Numbered from the stretch's first letter, positions 1 to 9,052 are shown. The stretch: 64,000 nucleotides of DNA from Bog-950 sp046329515 (GCA_046329515.1 JAXLUM010000004.1:310001-374000), one strand, 5' to 3'. The notes: generated by a model from the sequence alone, not told the origin. Numbers and translations: made by a program.

Positions 1-766
1 TAACCGTGCCCATAGTGCCATCGTGGTTCGCCTCCACATTTAAAACAGATAAGTTGAAAGGCGAGGTAATTACAAACTGGCTTTCAATATCTGCATCGGT
101 AGGGCTATTGCCATGCTCCGGTAATAGGCCCTTGGCAATTTTAATACGGGCGCTTAGGTCTTTATCCAACTGGTTAACATTGGGTATAGAGATGGAGATT
201 TTAGAATCGGCCGTAGTGGTTAGCAGGTTATAGTTGCGTTGTTCGCCTTCCACCGTAATGGTAAGCACTTCTTTTAGCTTATCGGGCGAAACCTTGTAGT
301 TAAAGTACAAGTCTATCTGCGGAAAGGCGCTGGCTGTATTGCCATCATTAACGTTCCATGTGCCGTAAGCATTGTTAAGCTTAAGCAGGGCCGTATAAAA
401 GGGCTTTATCTCGCACTTGCCTATGCTGTATTGCGGAAAGTATTTCACCAACTTATCGGTAACCGTTGCCTTAAAAGTGGTGGCCGGCGGCAGCTCGTAA
501 GCCGGGGAGAATATCAGCTCATTGGGGTTGTCCCAACGGAATCGCCCGGCTATGGGCGGATCGAATTGAATGAACTCGGTGGAATCCCAGCGCTCCAGCA
601 GGGAATCAGGCACCAGGTTTTTGCTGAAGGTAAAGCTGAGATTGCCTAATGAAGGCACTTCATCTTTAGCAGTGGTTTCCAAAAGGTTTACTTTGTTCTT
701 GTTATTGCATGCCGCGAGAAAAAGCACTAAAAGCGCCGGCAGAAGGAAGCGATAAATGGTACGCAT
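1..766 (-). CDS. Alpha-2-macroglobulin family lipoprotein (YfhM-like), N-terminal part
   Basis: Reading leftwards from the ATG at 766 the frame stays open for 255 codons to the window edge, so only the N-terminus is present. The product starts with a lipoprotein signal (hydrophobic stretch, lipobox LAAC, Cys20) and continues as beta-rich sequence resembling the first macroglobulin or Ig-like domains of bacterial alpha-2-macroglobulins. The main support is context: it is divergent from pbpC, and in many bacteria the yfhM-type macroglobulin gene is paired with pbpC. Known family role: an envelope-anchored trap for foreign proteases, thought to act with PBP1C in cell-wall repair. The thioester and bait regions lie outside the window, so the call could still be another large Ig-domain lipoprotein. 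Confidence 0.68.
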   Translation of the reverse strand, partial: MRTIYRFLLPALLVLFLAACNNKNKVNLLETTAKDEVPSLGNLSFTFSKNLVPDSLLERWDSTEFIQFDPPIAGRFRWDNPNELIFSPAYELPPATTFKATVTDKLVKYFPQYSIGKCEIKPFYTALLKLNNAYGTWNVNDGNTASAFPQIDLYFNYKVSPDKLKEVLTITVEGEQRNYNLLTTTADSKISISIPNVNQLDKDLSARIKIAKGLLPEHGNSPTDADIESQFVITSPFNLSVLNVEANHDGTMGTV

Positions 767-897
767 GGTTTGGGTGAGAATTGAATGCCTAACATACGTT
801 ACATATGGCTTAAATATTGCGTCTGTGGATAAAAATCTTTAAGGGTGCATAAGTCCGGTTTTTATGGAAGTGGTAGGCAACTCAAGCATTCAAATGC

Positions 898-963
898 TGC
901 ACGCCCCCCTTCAAACAATGGAGAGGGGAAAAAATCTTCCGAAGGAAGATTTTGGGGTGAGGT
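898..963. repeat. Intergenic nested-hairpin repeat, copy 1
   Basis: This lies in the 313-base gap between the macroglobulin and pbpC starts. The layout is a CCCTTC...GAGAGGGG frame, then a perfect 10-bp inverted repeat (931-940 with 944-953, loop GAA), then GGGGTGAGG (954-962). The same order, with a different inner hairpin, is seen at 3431-3495. The rest of the gap (767-897 and 964-1079) shows nothing recognisable except AT-rich sequence that presumably holds two divergent promoters. Confidence 0.6.
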
Positions 964-1079
964 AGTTAATAGCGATTCCGCTGCAAAAAGGTTGCTAGGG
1001 CCATTTATATAACTCCATAATAATTCTCACGCTCCTCATATGTATTTCCATCTATTAATCGTTCTATTTGCCATCAGGT

Positions 1080-3404
1080 ATGGGCAGCAGCTTAGTAAAG
1101 GCATTAAAGTGGTTCACGGGGGTAAGCCTCGGGCTGTTTCTGCTATTTCTGCTGCTTAATTTCTTATTCCCCCTGCCGCCCCCGCCGGAGTATAGCACCA
1201 TTGTGCTGGATAGTAGAGACGAGGTGATACACGCCTTTTTAACCAGCGACCAGAAATGGCGCATGAAAACGGAGTTAAGCGAGATTTCACCCTTGCTAAA
1301 GCGCACCCTTATTTACAAGGAGGATAAGTATTTCTATTACCATCCGGGTATTAACCCTCTGGCTATGGGCCGTGCATTGGTAATGAACATACTGCACATG
1401 AAGCGCACCAGCGGGGCCAGCACTATTACCATGCAGGTGGCGCGTATGATGGAACCCAAGCGCCGAACTTACTTCAATAAGTTGTATGAAGTGTTCCGGG
1501 CCTTTCAACTGGAATGGAAGTATAGCAAGGATGAAATACTGCAATTGTATTTTAACCGCGTACCCTATGGTGGCAACGTAGAGGGGGTAAAGAGCGCTTC
1601 CATTTTATACTTTAAAAAGAGTCCGGACCACCTTTCATTGGCGGAGGTTACGGCACTATCTATAATACCTAACCGACCATCCTCCCTTAAATTAGGTGGC
1701 AACAACGATTATATTAAAGGGGAAAGAAACAAATGGCTGCTTCGCTTTAAGGACGATAAACTGTTTAGCGAAAAAGAAATTGCCGATGCCCTGGATGAGC
1801 CCCTTTCAGTTAGCCGTTCTGATGCGCCTAAACTGGCGCCGCACCTGGCTTTAAAGCTTAAGCGCAGTGTGCAAAGCGACATTATACGTACCCACCTGCA
1901 AATGCAAACCCAGTTAAAGCTGGAGAAGATAGTTGGCGATTATGTGCATGGGCTGTATTCGCTGAACATACATAATGCCAGTGTGGTAGTAATTGACAAC
2001 CACACGCATAATGTGGTGGCCTATGTAGGCTCGGCAGATTTTAATAACCCTATTGACGGCGGACAGGTAAACGGCGCCGATGCTATACGCCAACCCGGAA
2101 GTGCATTAAAGCCCTTGGTATATGGCTTGTGTTTCGATAATGGCGTACTTACCCCTAAAACAGTAATGACCGACGTGGCCACTAACCTTGATGGCTACCA
2201 ACCCGAAAACTTTGATGAGAAATACCACGGTTATGTAAGCGTGGAGTTTGCCTTGGAGAACTCTTTGAACATTCCCGCAGTTAAAGCCTTGAATGATTTA
2301 GGCACCGATAAAATGATTGACCGCCTTGTGGCCTGCAACTTCAAGCAAATAAAAAAGGACCAAAAGAAACTGGGCCTATCATTAATACTTGGTGGTTGTG
2401 GGGTAACGTTGGAGGAAATGGTAGGGCTTTATTCCGCCCTGGCTAACCAGGGTTTGTATGTAAGGCCGCATTACCAGCGCTTGGCCGATGACAGCCTGCG
2501 CAATTATATCGACACGGCCCGCATGCTTTCTCCTTCAGCCGATTTTATGGTAACCGAAATTCTTTCGCGTTTGGCGCGGCCTGATTTGCCCACCAATTGG
2601 GAGCAAAGTATGCATACTCCCCGCATTGCCTGGAAAACCGGCACTAGCTACGGTCGCAGAGATGCCTGGAGTATCGGTTATAACAAGAACTATACCATCG
2701 GTGTATGGGTAGGTAACTTCTCTGCCGAAGGCGTGCCTGAATTGAACGGTGCCAACATTGCCACGCCGCTTTTGTTTAAACTGTTTAATACGGTTGATTA
2801 TAACTCTGCCAACGATTGGTATAGTATGCCTAAAGAATGTGGCATTCGGTTGGTGTGCTCCGAAACAGGTATGCTGCCTTCATCCTTCTGCACTAACACA
2901 GTAATGGACTACTATCTGCCGCTTATTTCGCCCTCACAAAATTGCGATAACATGCGCGAGGTTGCCATTAGCGCCGACGGTAAAATTTCCTACTGCAAAA
3001 ACTGTTTGCCTGAAAATGGTTACCGCAAAAAATGGTTTAAGGTAGTGCCGCCCGAAATGCAATCGTTTTTTGAAACCAACCGCCTGGCGTATGAGCTAAT
3101 ACCCCCGCATAACCCTAAGTGCGATAAATTATTTTCGGAAGGCGGCCCAAAGATTACTTTCCCTGTAAACGGCGCGGAATACCTCATCAACAAAAAAGAA
3201 CCTGAACCTTTACAACTAAGCTGCGATGTAAACAGCGATGTAAAAAAGGTGTATTGGTACATCAATAATCAATTTTACAAGCAGAAGGATGCCCGCAGTA
3301 AGGAGTTTTTTACGCCAGATGAAGGCGTAGTTAAAATCTCGTGCACGGATGATAAAGGCCGCAACAGCGATATATGGATAAAGGTGAAATACATTAGTAT
3401 GTAG
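1080..3404 (+). CDS. pbpC: Penicillin-binding protein 1C (bifunctional transglycosylase/transpeptidase)
   Basis: A membrane-anchored peptidoglycan synthase. After one N-terminal transmembrane segment (about residues 14-34) comes a GT51 glycosyltransferase domain with the EDKYFYYHPG motif (catalytic Glu near 81), SGASTITMQVARM and FNRVPYGGNVEGV. The transpeptidase domain follows with SALK (nucleophile Ser near 341), SLN and KTGTSYGRRDAW. The last 90 residues are a BiPBP_C-type beta domain (GPKITFPVNGAEY), which marks PBP1C rather than PBP1A/B. Length, about 774 aa, is normal. I chose the ATG at 1080; an in-frame TTG at 1068 would add four residues. It is divergent from the macroglobulin gene, the classical pairing. 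Confidence 0.93.
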   Translation: MGSSLVKALKWFTGVSLGLFLLFLLLNFLFPLPPPPEYSTIVLDSRDEVIHAFLTSDQKWRMKTELSEISPLLKRTLIYKEDKYFYYHPGINPLAMGRALVMNILHMKRTSGASTITMQVARMMEPKRRTYFNKLYEVFRAFQLEWKYSKDEILQLYFNRVPYGGNVEGVKSASILYFKKSPDHLSLAEVTALSIIPNRPSSLKLGGNNDYIKGERNKWLLRFKDDKLFSEKEIADALDEPLSVSRSDAPKLAPHLALKLKRSVQSDIIRTHLQMQTQLKLEKIVGDYVHGLYSLNIHNASVVVIDNHTHNVVAYVGSADFNNPIDGGQVNGADAIRQPGSALKPLVYGLCFDNGVLTPKTVMTDVATNLDGYQPENFDEKYHGYVSVEFALENSLNIPAVKALNDLGTDKMIDRLVACNFKQIKKDQKKLGLSLILGGCGVTLEEMVGLYSALANQGLYVRPHYQRLADDSLRNYIDTARMLSPSADFMVTEILSRLARPDLPTNWEQSMHTPRIAWKTGTSYGRRDAWSIGYNKNYTIGVWVGNFSAEGVPELNGANIATPLLFKLFNTVDYNSANDWYSMPKECGIRLVCSETGMLPSSFCTNTVMDYYLPLISPSQNCDNMREVAISADGKISYCKNCLPENGYRKKWFKVVPPEMQSFFETNRLAYELIPPHNPKCDKLFSEGGPKITFPVNGAEYLINKKEPEPLQLSCDVNSDVKKVYWYINNQFYKQKDARSKEFFTPDEGVVKISCTDDKGRNSDIWIKVKYISM

Positions 3405-3430
3405 AGTTGCGTTATATTTTCGCACCAACA

Positions 3431-3495
3431 ACTTTCTCCCTTCTCCGCAAAGTGGAGAGGGGAGATGTCAACCTTCGGTTGACAGAGGGGTGAGG
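3431..3495. repeat. Intergenic nested-hairpin repeat, copy 2
   Basis: Between pbpC and the aldehyde dehydrogenase gene. An outer CCCTTCTCC...GGAGAGGGG inverted pair is followed by a perfect 7-bp hairpin (3467-3473 with 3477-3483, loop TTC) and by GGGGTGAGG. It has the same architecture as 898-963 but an unrelated inner stem, and the downstream GGGGTGAGG box is preserved. Confidence 0.6.
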
Positions 3496-3531
3496 TGCTC
3501 AATACAATAATCCTTAACGGATGCTGTTCTC

Positions 3532-3563
3532 TTGCCTCTGCATTTTTAAATCTCTCATATTTG
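3532..3563 (+). promoter_or_regulatory. Possible Bacteroidota-type promoter, near-leaderless
   Basis: TTG at 3532-3534 and CATATTTG at 3556-3563 are separated by 21 bases, approximating the Bacteroidota TTTG/TAnnTTTG pattern with a mismatch in the TA. The start codon of the aldehyde dehydrogenase follows only four bases later, so transcription would begin at or next to the ATG. Confidence 0.35.
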
Positions 3564-3567
3564 CGGT

Positions 3568-4920
3568 ATGAAGTATGCTACGGTTAATCCTTACAACAAC
3601 CAACTTATAAAGGAGTTTCCCTTTCACTCCTATCCTGATTTAAGTGTATCGCTTAAAGCTTTTGATAGCTGGCGAAAGCTGAGCGCGAAGGAGAGGGGAG
3701 AGGAGCTGCGCAAAGTGGCCCAACTGCTGGAAAAAGGAAAGAGTAAATATGCTGAACTGATTACGCTGGAAATGGGCAAACCCTTGCGAGAAGCGGAATA
3801 CGAAATTGCCAAAGTGCTTACAGCTTTTGATTATTACATACAAAATGCGCCTGCCTTTCTGGCACCTGTTAGTGCAACAACCAATGCGTCCAAAAGCTAT
3901 GTAAGTTTTGAACCACTAGGTATCATCTTCTCGGTTATGCCCTGGAATTTTCCGTTTTGGCAGGTGTTCCGCTTTGCTATACCAACTTTAATTGCAGGTA
4001 ACGTTACCATTTTAAAACACGCCCCAAGCGTGCCGCAATGTGCCTTAGCTATTGAAGAGTTATTCACCGATGCCGGTCTTCCTTCAGGTGTTTTTCGCAA
4101 TTACTTTTTAAGCAATGAAGATGCAGGCAAGTTAATTGCCGACGACCGTATTAAAGGCATAAGCTTTACGGGCAGCGATAGTACTGGTAGTGTGTTGGCC
4201 GAACAGGCAGGCCGCGGTATTAAAAAATGTGTGATGGAACTGGGCGGTAACGATGCCTTTATTGTATTGGAAGATGCCGACCTTGATTTTACCGTGGCAG
4301 GCGCGGTAAAATCGCGCAGTATAAATACGGGCCAAAGTTGCAATGCGGCCAAACGTTTTATTGTTATGGAAAGCGTAGCCGAAGCTTTTACCAATAAACT
4401 GGTGGAAGCTGTTAGTCAGTTAAAGGTGGGTAACCCTACCATGGAACAAACCAACTTAGGCCCTTTAGCCAGAAAAGATTTGGCCGAGAAAGTAAAAAAG
4501 CAAATTGCAGAATCGGTGCAACAAGGTGCGGTAATAGCTTACGAGGGCAAAGTGCCTGATACTGGCGGCAACTTTGTAGCCCCTGTGGTTTTAACCGGCG
4601 TTAAAGAAGGTGTTCGCAGTTTTCATGAAGAGGTATTTGGCCCCTTGTGGAGTGTGATAACTGTAAAAAGCGTGGAAGAAGCTATAGCCGTAGCGAATAA
4701 CTCCGCTTATGGCCTTGGCGCCAGTATATGGACGGCTGATAAAACCAAAGCAGAGGCCTTGGCGCCTGAACTGCAGGCGGGCAACATTTTTATAAACGAT
4801 ATTGTAAAAAGCGACCCCCGCATACCTTTTGGTGGGGTAAAACGCAGTGGCTTTGGCCGCGAGCTTTCAGAGTATGGTTTGAAGGAATTTGTAAATATTA
4901 AAACGGTTTACATAAATTAG
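3568..4920 (+). CDS. NAD(P)-dependent aldehyde dehydrogenase (succinate-semialdehyde dehydrogenase-like)
   Basis: A cytosolic enzyme oxidising an aldehyde to the acid. The ALDH fold is complete at 450 aa, the short form typical of succinate-semialdehyde dehydrogenases. Visible motifs are PWNFPFWQ (Asn127, oxyanion hole), FTGSDSTG (cofactor loop), MELGGND (Glu224, general base), GQSCNAAKR (catalytic Cys258), EEVFGPLW and PFGGVKRSGFGRE near the C-terminus. Substrate choice cannot be read from the sequence. There is no GABA transaminase next to it, so a general detoxifying or succinate-semialdehyde role is inferred. It is followed after 13 bases by an unrelated small membrane protein. Confidence 0.88.
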   Translation: MKYATVNPYNNQLIKEFPFHSYPDLSVSLKAFDSWRKLSAKERGEELRKVAQLLEKGKSKYAELITLEMGKPLREAEYEIAKVLTAFDYYIQNAPAFLAPVSATTNASKSYVSFEPLGIIFSVMPWNFPFWQVFRFAIPTLIAGNVTILKHAPSVPQCALAIEELFTDAGLPSGVFRNYFLSNEDAGKLIADDRIKGISFTGSDSTGSVLAEQAGRGIKKCVMELGGNDAFIVLEDADLDFTVAGAVKSRSINTGQSCNAAKRFIVMESVAEAFTNKLVEAVSQLKVGNPTMEQTNLGPLARKDLAEKVKKQIAESVQQGAVIAYEGKVPDTGGNFVAPVVLTGVKEGVRSFHEEVFGPLWSVITVKSVEEAIAVANNSAYGLGASIWTADKTKAEALAPELQAGNIFINDIVKSDPRIPFGGVKRSGFGRELSEYGLKEFVNIKTVYIN

Positions 4921-4933
4921 TTCCTGCTTAGCT

Positions 4934-5452
4934 ATGGAGTTTAAACTGATTGTTTACATCATTATCGGGATTATCTATTTCATCTATTCTGTTACCAAAA
5001 AGAAGGATGATAAGAAACCTGTGCCCCAGGGCAAGGCCAAGCCCGTTACTCCGCCCTCTTCAGCAAGCAATACTTTAGAGGATATACTGAACGAAATAAA
5101 ACGCAAGCAGGCTGAACAGCAAAAAGCCCAGCAACAACAAACACAGCCCAAGCCAAAAGTAACTACACAACCGGTTTACCGCAGCAAGCCCGCCAAAGAT
5201 GTATTGGTGCACGAGAAGAAGGTGAAATCAATGCAGGAGGGTGGCAATTATGAATCAGTATTTGAGCGTGAATTGACCGACGAAGAAAAAGTAGAACGCG
5301 GCAATATTAAACTGGCGAACGAAGGCATCTACAAAATAGAAACAGTGGAAGAAGCAGAAGCTCGTTCATTGGTGGAAGGTACTACCAGTAACCTGCAGAT
5401 GGATCCGCGCGATGCCTTTTTAGGAAGCATAATTTTTGAACGGAAGTTTTAA
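4934..5452 (+). CDS. Hypothetical membrane-anchored protein with charged linker
   Basis: I do not recognise a named family. The 172-aa protein has one N-terminal transmembrane segment (about residues 4-20), a Lys/Gln/Pro-rich low-complexity linker (22-85) and a more ordered acidic C-terminal half. It ends in DPRDAFLGSIIFERKF, resembling the C-terminal (K/D)AFxxSxIFxRKY-type ending I recall from other uncharacterised Bacteroidota proteins. The stop overlaps the ATG of the next gene by one base, so the two are translationally coupled. Role unknown; topology suggests a cytoplasmic-side tether in the inner membrane. Confidence 0.75.
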   Translation: MEFKLIVYIIIGIIYFIYSVTKKKDDKKPVPQGKAKPVTPPSSASNTLEDILNEIKRKQAEQQKAQQQQTQPKPKVTTQPVYRSKPAKDVLVHEKKVKSMQEGGNYESVFERELTDEEKVERGNIKLANEGIYKIETVEEAEARSLVEGTTSNLQMDPRDAFLGSIIFERKF

Positions 5453-5835
5453 TGAAAGGCTTTCTGTTTGTTGCCGCCTTGCTTTTTACCCTACCTGTTT
5501 TTTCTCAAACTTTCTCTGACAGCCTTTATACTCATCCGCAACAGTTGCCTGAATATCCCGGTGGTGATGGCGAATTGATTAAAAAGATACAAAGTGCTGC
5601 AACCGGCAATTGCAAGGAAGATGAAGACTTTGGCGGCAAAATAGTTTTACAGTTTATTGTTGATACCACCGGCGAGATTCTAAAGCCTGAAATTATTGGC
5701 GGCCGGGGAATTTGCGATGAAATAGACCTGAATATTATGCGGGTAATTAAAACGCTACACTTTGCACCGGGCCGGCAGGACGGTAAACCCGTAAAAACCA
5801 TCTACAGATTGCCAATTTATATACGTTTGCACTAA
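5452..5835 (+). CDS. Secreted TonB C-terminal domain protein
   Basis: This 127-aa product has a cleavable signal peptide (about 18 residues, ending PVFSQ) and then a single TonB C-terminal-like domain: PEYPGGDGEL, a VLQFIVDTTGEI strand, and HFAPGRQDGKPVKTIYRLP. There is no N-terminal transmembrane anchor or proline-rich periplasmic linker, so it is not a standard energy transducer; it resembles the stand-alone TonB_C proteins frequent in Bacteroidota. It overlaps the preceding gene by one base and aroB by one base. Confidence 0.8.
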   Translation: MKGFLFVAALLFTLPVFSQTFSDSLYTHPQQLPEYPGGDGELIKKIQSAATGNCKEDEDFGGKIVLQFIVDTTGEILKPEIIGGRGICDEIDLNIMRVIKTLHFAPGRQDGKPVKTIYRLPIYIRLH

Positions 5836-6878
5836 TGAACGGTAGCGCCAATATTTTTTACGGTATCAATCATCTGCAGGCCTTTTTGGCGCAGGCTGCT
5901 TATACTTCGGTGCATGTATTGGTAGATGAAAACACGGTGAAACACTGCTACCCAAAAGTGCTGCATTATTTGCCGCAGCATAATATCCTTCAAATAGTTA
6001 GTGGAGAGCAACATAAAACGGTAGAGAGTTGTAATGCGGTTTGGGCTAAACTAACCGCCGCTAATGCCGACCGTAAAGCTTTACTCATTAATCTTGGCGG
6101 TGGTGTTATTGGCGATTTGGGCGGCTTTTCTGCAGCCTGTTATAAGCGCAGTATTGCGTTTATAAATATCCCTACCACATTATTAGCAATGGTTGATGCC
6201 TCGGTAGGAGGGAAAACAGGCATTGATTTTAACGGCTATAAAAACCAGGTGGGTGTTTTTGCTGAACCCGAAGCCGTAATTATTGAGACTGCCTTTTTAG
6301 AAACACTACCTGAACGCGAATTGCATAGTGGTTTTGCTGAAGTAATAAAGCATTACCTGATTGCAGACGCGGAAGCGTTTCATTTGCTGGCGAAGGAGAA
6401 AACGCCCCTAAGCAAATTAGTTACTGCCAATCTTATTCAAAAGAATATTGCCATTAAGCAAAGCATTGTTGAGCAGGACCCAACTGAACAAGGCGTGCGT
6501 AAAGCCCTAAACTTTGGTCATACCATCGGGCATGCGCTGGAGAGTTACCTTCTTGAGCAACCACAACCGCTTTTGCATGGCGAAGCAGTGGCAGCGGGCA
6601 TAATAGCAGAAGGCTATATCTCGTTTAAAAAACACTTGCTAAAAGAAGATGAGTTGAGCCTCATAGTTGCTGCCATTAAAGAATATTACAAGCTGCCGCT
6701 TGTTGCGGAGCAACAGTTTAAGCAAGTGCTTAGCCTGTTACAGCAGGATAAAAAGGCGAAAGGCGCTCAGAATCAATTTACGTTGTTAAATGCCATTGGA
6801 AACTTTAGTATCAACAATTCCGTTGAAGAAAGCTTAATTGAGGATTCGCTTCGTTACTTTAACGCTGTAATGCAATAG
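5835..6878 (+). CDS. aroB: 3-dehydroquinate synthase
   Basis: Second step of the shikimate pathway: converts DAHP to 3-dehydroquinate using NAD and a divalent metal in the cytosol. The 347-aa protein shows the NAD-binding stretch NLGGGVIGDLGGF, IPTTLLAMVDASVGGKTGID, and the metal ligands in HSGFAEVIKHYLI (Glu), LNFGHTIGHALE (His) and LLHGEAVAAGI (His). The ATG overlaps the previous stop by one base, and aroA starts immediately after the stop, so the two shikimate genes are co-transcribed. Confidence 0.95.
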   Translation: MNGSANIFYGINHLQAFLAQAAYTSVHVLVDENTVKHCYPKVLHYLPQHNILQIVSGEQHKTVESCNAVWAKLTAANADRKALLINLGGGVIGDLGGFSAACYKRSIAFINIPTTLLAMVDASVGGKTGIDFNGYKNQVGVFAEPEAVIIETAFLETLPERELHSGFAEVIKHYLIADAEAFHLLAKEKTPLSKLVTANLIQKNIAIKQSIVEQDPTEQGVRKALNFGHTIGHALESYLLEQPQPLLHGEAVAAGIIAEGYISFKKHLLKEDELSLIVAAIKEYYKLPLVAEQQFKQVLSLLQQDKKAKGAQNQFTLLNAIGNFSINNSVEESLIEDSLRYFNAVMQ

Positions 6879-8114
6879 ATGAGAACACTTAAAATTTCGC
6901 ATCCAAACCGTAAAATAAAAACGGCTGTTCGCATATCGGGCAGCAAGAGCGAAAGCAACCGTGCGCTTATTCTAAATGCACTAAGTGGCGGTAAAATTGC
7001 CATTGAAAGTTTATCCCCCGCACGCGATACACAAACTTTACAACGCATTTTATTGGCTGATGAAAAAGAAGCCAATGTGCTGGATGCAGGCACTACTATG
7101 CGGTTTCTTACTGCTTACTATGCTGCCACCAATCAAAATAAAATTATCACCGGTAGTGAGCGCATGCTGCAAAGGCCCATTCATCCTTTAGTGAATGCCT
7201 TAATAGATATTGGTTTTGCCGTGCATTACCTGGGCGAAGAAGGCTTTCCGCCAATTGAAACGCACCCCACCAATTTGAATAAGCTGGATAGTGAAGTTTG
7301 GATTGAAGGCAACATAAGTAGCCAGTTTATAACGGCCTTAATGCTTATTGCGCCAACCTTGGCTAACGGTTTAACCATAAAGTTTACCACGGAGCTAACC
7401 TCTAAGCCCTATATAGAAATGACTGCCCGCATGCTTAGTGAGTTTGGCGTAAAGGTGGAATGGAAAGAGAATAGCATTACAATTGCTCATAGTCCGTTGC
7501 AGGCGAAACCGTTTAAAGTAGGTGGGGATTGGAGTTCCGCTTCTTATTGGTATAGCATTGCTTTTTTAGCAGACGAAGCCGAAATTCTTCTGGAAGGCTT
7601 ACAGGATGATTGGAGCCAGGGTGACCGCGAAATTGCGGAATGGATGTTGCGCTTTGGCGTGGACACCGAGTTTACAGCAGATGGCGCGCTGATTAAAAAA
7701 GTTAGCGCCAATTATCCTAAAATGATGAAGCTGAACTTTAAGGATAACCCTGATTTAGCACAGACCTTTGCCGCTATGTTCGCTGCTAAAGATGTATACG
7801 CTACTTTCTCAGGCATTGAAAGTTTAAAGATTAAAGAAACCGACCGCGTTGCGGCCTTGCATAATGAGTTGCTGAAGTTTAATGTGCATTTTGATTATGC
7901 GCAGATGTATGACTTCTACCAACTGAAAGGAGAATTTAAATCGTCCTCACAACCTATAGCAACATATAATGACCACCGTATGGCTATGGCTTTTGCTCCT
8001 TTAGCATTGATGGGAGAAGTTGAAATAGAAAACCCTGAAGTGGTAGAAAAAAGTTATCCTTCCTTTTGGAGCGATTTAGAAAAGGCCGGTTTTAAAATCG
8101 CATTAACTCAATAA
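6879..8114 (+). CDS. aroA: 3-phosphoshikimate 1-carboxyvinyltransferase (EPSP synthase)
   Basis: Sixth step of the shikimate pathway: transfers enolpyruvate from PEP to shikimate-3-phosphate. The 411 aa contain GSKSESNRALIL (shikimate-3-phosphate and PEP lysine), LDAGTTMRFLTAY, DNPDLAQTFAAMFA, IKETDRVAAL and YNDHRMAMAFAPLAL, so all main active-site blocks are intact. It is slightly shorter than the enterobacterial enzyme, as is usual in Bacteroidota. It begins directly after the aroB stop. Its 3' end overlaps the convergent mevalonate kinase gene by 23 bases. Confidence 0.95.
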   Translation: MRTLKISHPNRKIKTAVRISGSKSESNRALILNALSGGKIAIESLSPARDTQTLQRILLADEKEANVLDAGTTMRFLTAYYAATNQNKIITGSERMLQRPIHPLVNALIDIGFAVHYLGEEGFPPIETHPTNLNKLDSEVWIEGNISSQFITALMLIAPTLANGLTIKFTTELTSKPYIEMTARMLSEFGVKVEWKENSITIAHSPLQAKPFKVGGDWSSASYWYSIAFLADEAEILLEGLQDDWSQGDREIAEWMLRFGVDTEFTADGALIKKVSANYPKMMKLNFKDNPDLAQTFAAMFAAKDVYATFSGIESLKIKETDRVAALHNELLKFNVHFDYAQMYDFYQLKGEFKSSSQPIATYNDHRMAMAFAPLALMGEVEIENPEVVEKSYPSFWSDLEKAGFKIALTQ

Positions 8115-9024
8115 CATCCATTGCCGGCATCAAAATATCCAGGTCCGCATCAGCCCTGGCAAAGCCTATAATGAAGCCACCGCCACCGGCACCGCAAATT
8201 TTTAAATGGTAGTTATTGCTTTTCAATCCCAGCTGCCACACTTCCACAAATTTTTTCGGAATAAATTCAGGAAGCATATCCAATTGCAACTGCGATATAA
8301 CTTTCATGCACTTCATTAACTCGGCGTAATTGCGTTGCATAAAGGCGTCTATAGCTATATTGGTAGTAGGCACCAAGCTCTTTTGTACGGTATCCATAAA
8401 CTTCTTCTCCTTGCACTTTTCAAGAAAGAGATTTACGAATGGCCCCGTTTTGCGTGCTATATGTGTATTGATAACAAACACTTTTAGCACTGCCTGTCGG
8501 CTCTCGGGTAAATCGAACACCTCGCTAACCTCGCCGTTATTTACCAATACAGCCTTATTCAGGTAGCTAACAATAGCATCCAGTCCACTGCTCTTACCGT
8601 GGTAGTAGCTTTCCAGTTGCGCCAAATCGTTTTTAACTGCGCTTATCACAAAGTTCTTCTTTCTGAACTTGTAATACTCGTAATAAATGGCGGCAACTAA
8701 GGCGGCTGAACTGCCCAAGCCATAACCTTGCGGTATATCGGAATCAAAATATAAACCTCGCTCCACATCTTCCAGCAAACGGTTGGTATCGTACTGCGTA
8801 GCTAACTCGTTATGGTGCACAATATGGTTAGCCAGCATTTCAATGGAATGGTTGGACTCTCTTAACTCCCGCTGCTTTAAATCGCCCAGGCGTAAAACAC
8901 CGCTGTATTTCTCTAAAGGTATAGCCAAACCCATAGCGCCCTTGTTGATGATATGCTCACCAAACAACAGTATTTTGGAATGAAAGAGTTTGTGCGAAAT
9001 CTTTTTGGCCATATTTCTTTTCAT
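8092..9024 (-). CDS. Mevalonate kinase (GHMP kinase)
   Basis: Phosphorylates mevalonate with ATP in the mevalonate route to isopentenyl diphosphate. The 310-aa protein has the three GHMP blocks: an N-terminal KILLFGEH motif, the ATP-binding PQGYGLGSSAAL loop (about residue 100) and the C-terminal CGAGGGGFIIG loop. The FGEH start and operon context favour mevalonate kinase over galactokinase or homoserine kinase. It is the last gene of the leftward mvaA - GYDVA kinase - mvaD - mevalonate kinase operon, 28 bases after mvaD. An alternative start lies four codons downstream at 9012. Confidence 0.88.
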   Translation of the reverse strand: MKRNMAKKISHKLFHSKILLFGEHIINKGAMGLAIPLEKYSGVLRLGDLKQRELRESNHSIEMLANHIVHHNELATQYDTNRLLEDVERGLYFDSDIPQGYGLGSSAALVAAIYYEYYKFRKKNFVISAVKNDLAQLESYYHGKSSGLDAIVSYLNKAVLVNNGEVSEVFDLPESRQAVLKVFVINTHIARKTGPFVNLFLEKCKEKKFMDTVQKSLVPTTNIAIDAFMQRNYAELMKCMKVISQLQLDMLPEFIPKKFVEVWQLGLKSNNYHLKICGAGGGGFIIGFARADADLDILMPAMDVIELMRF

Positions 9025-9052
9025 CGCTTACAAAGCGATGTAGTAAGGAATA

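Noticed and set aside
6..755. Small plus-strand frames before pbpC
   Set aside because: They are shadows of the macroglobulin-like gene reading the other way; none has a signal, motif or sensible start.
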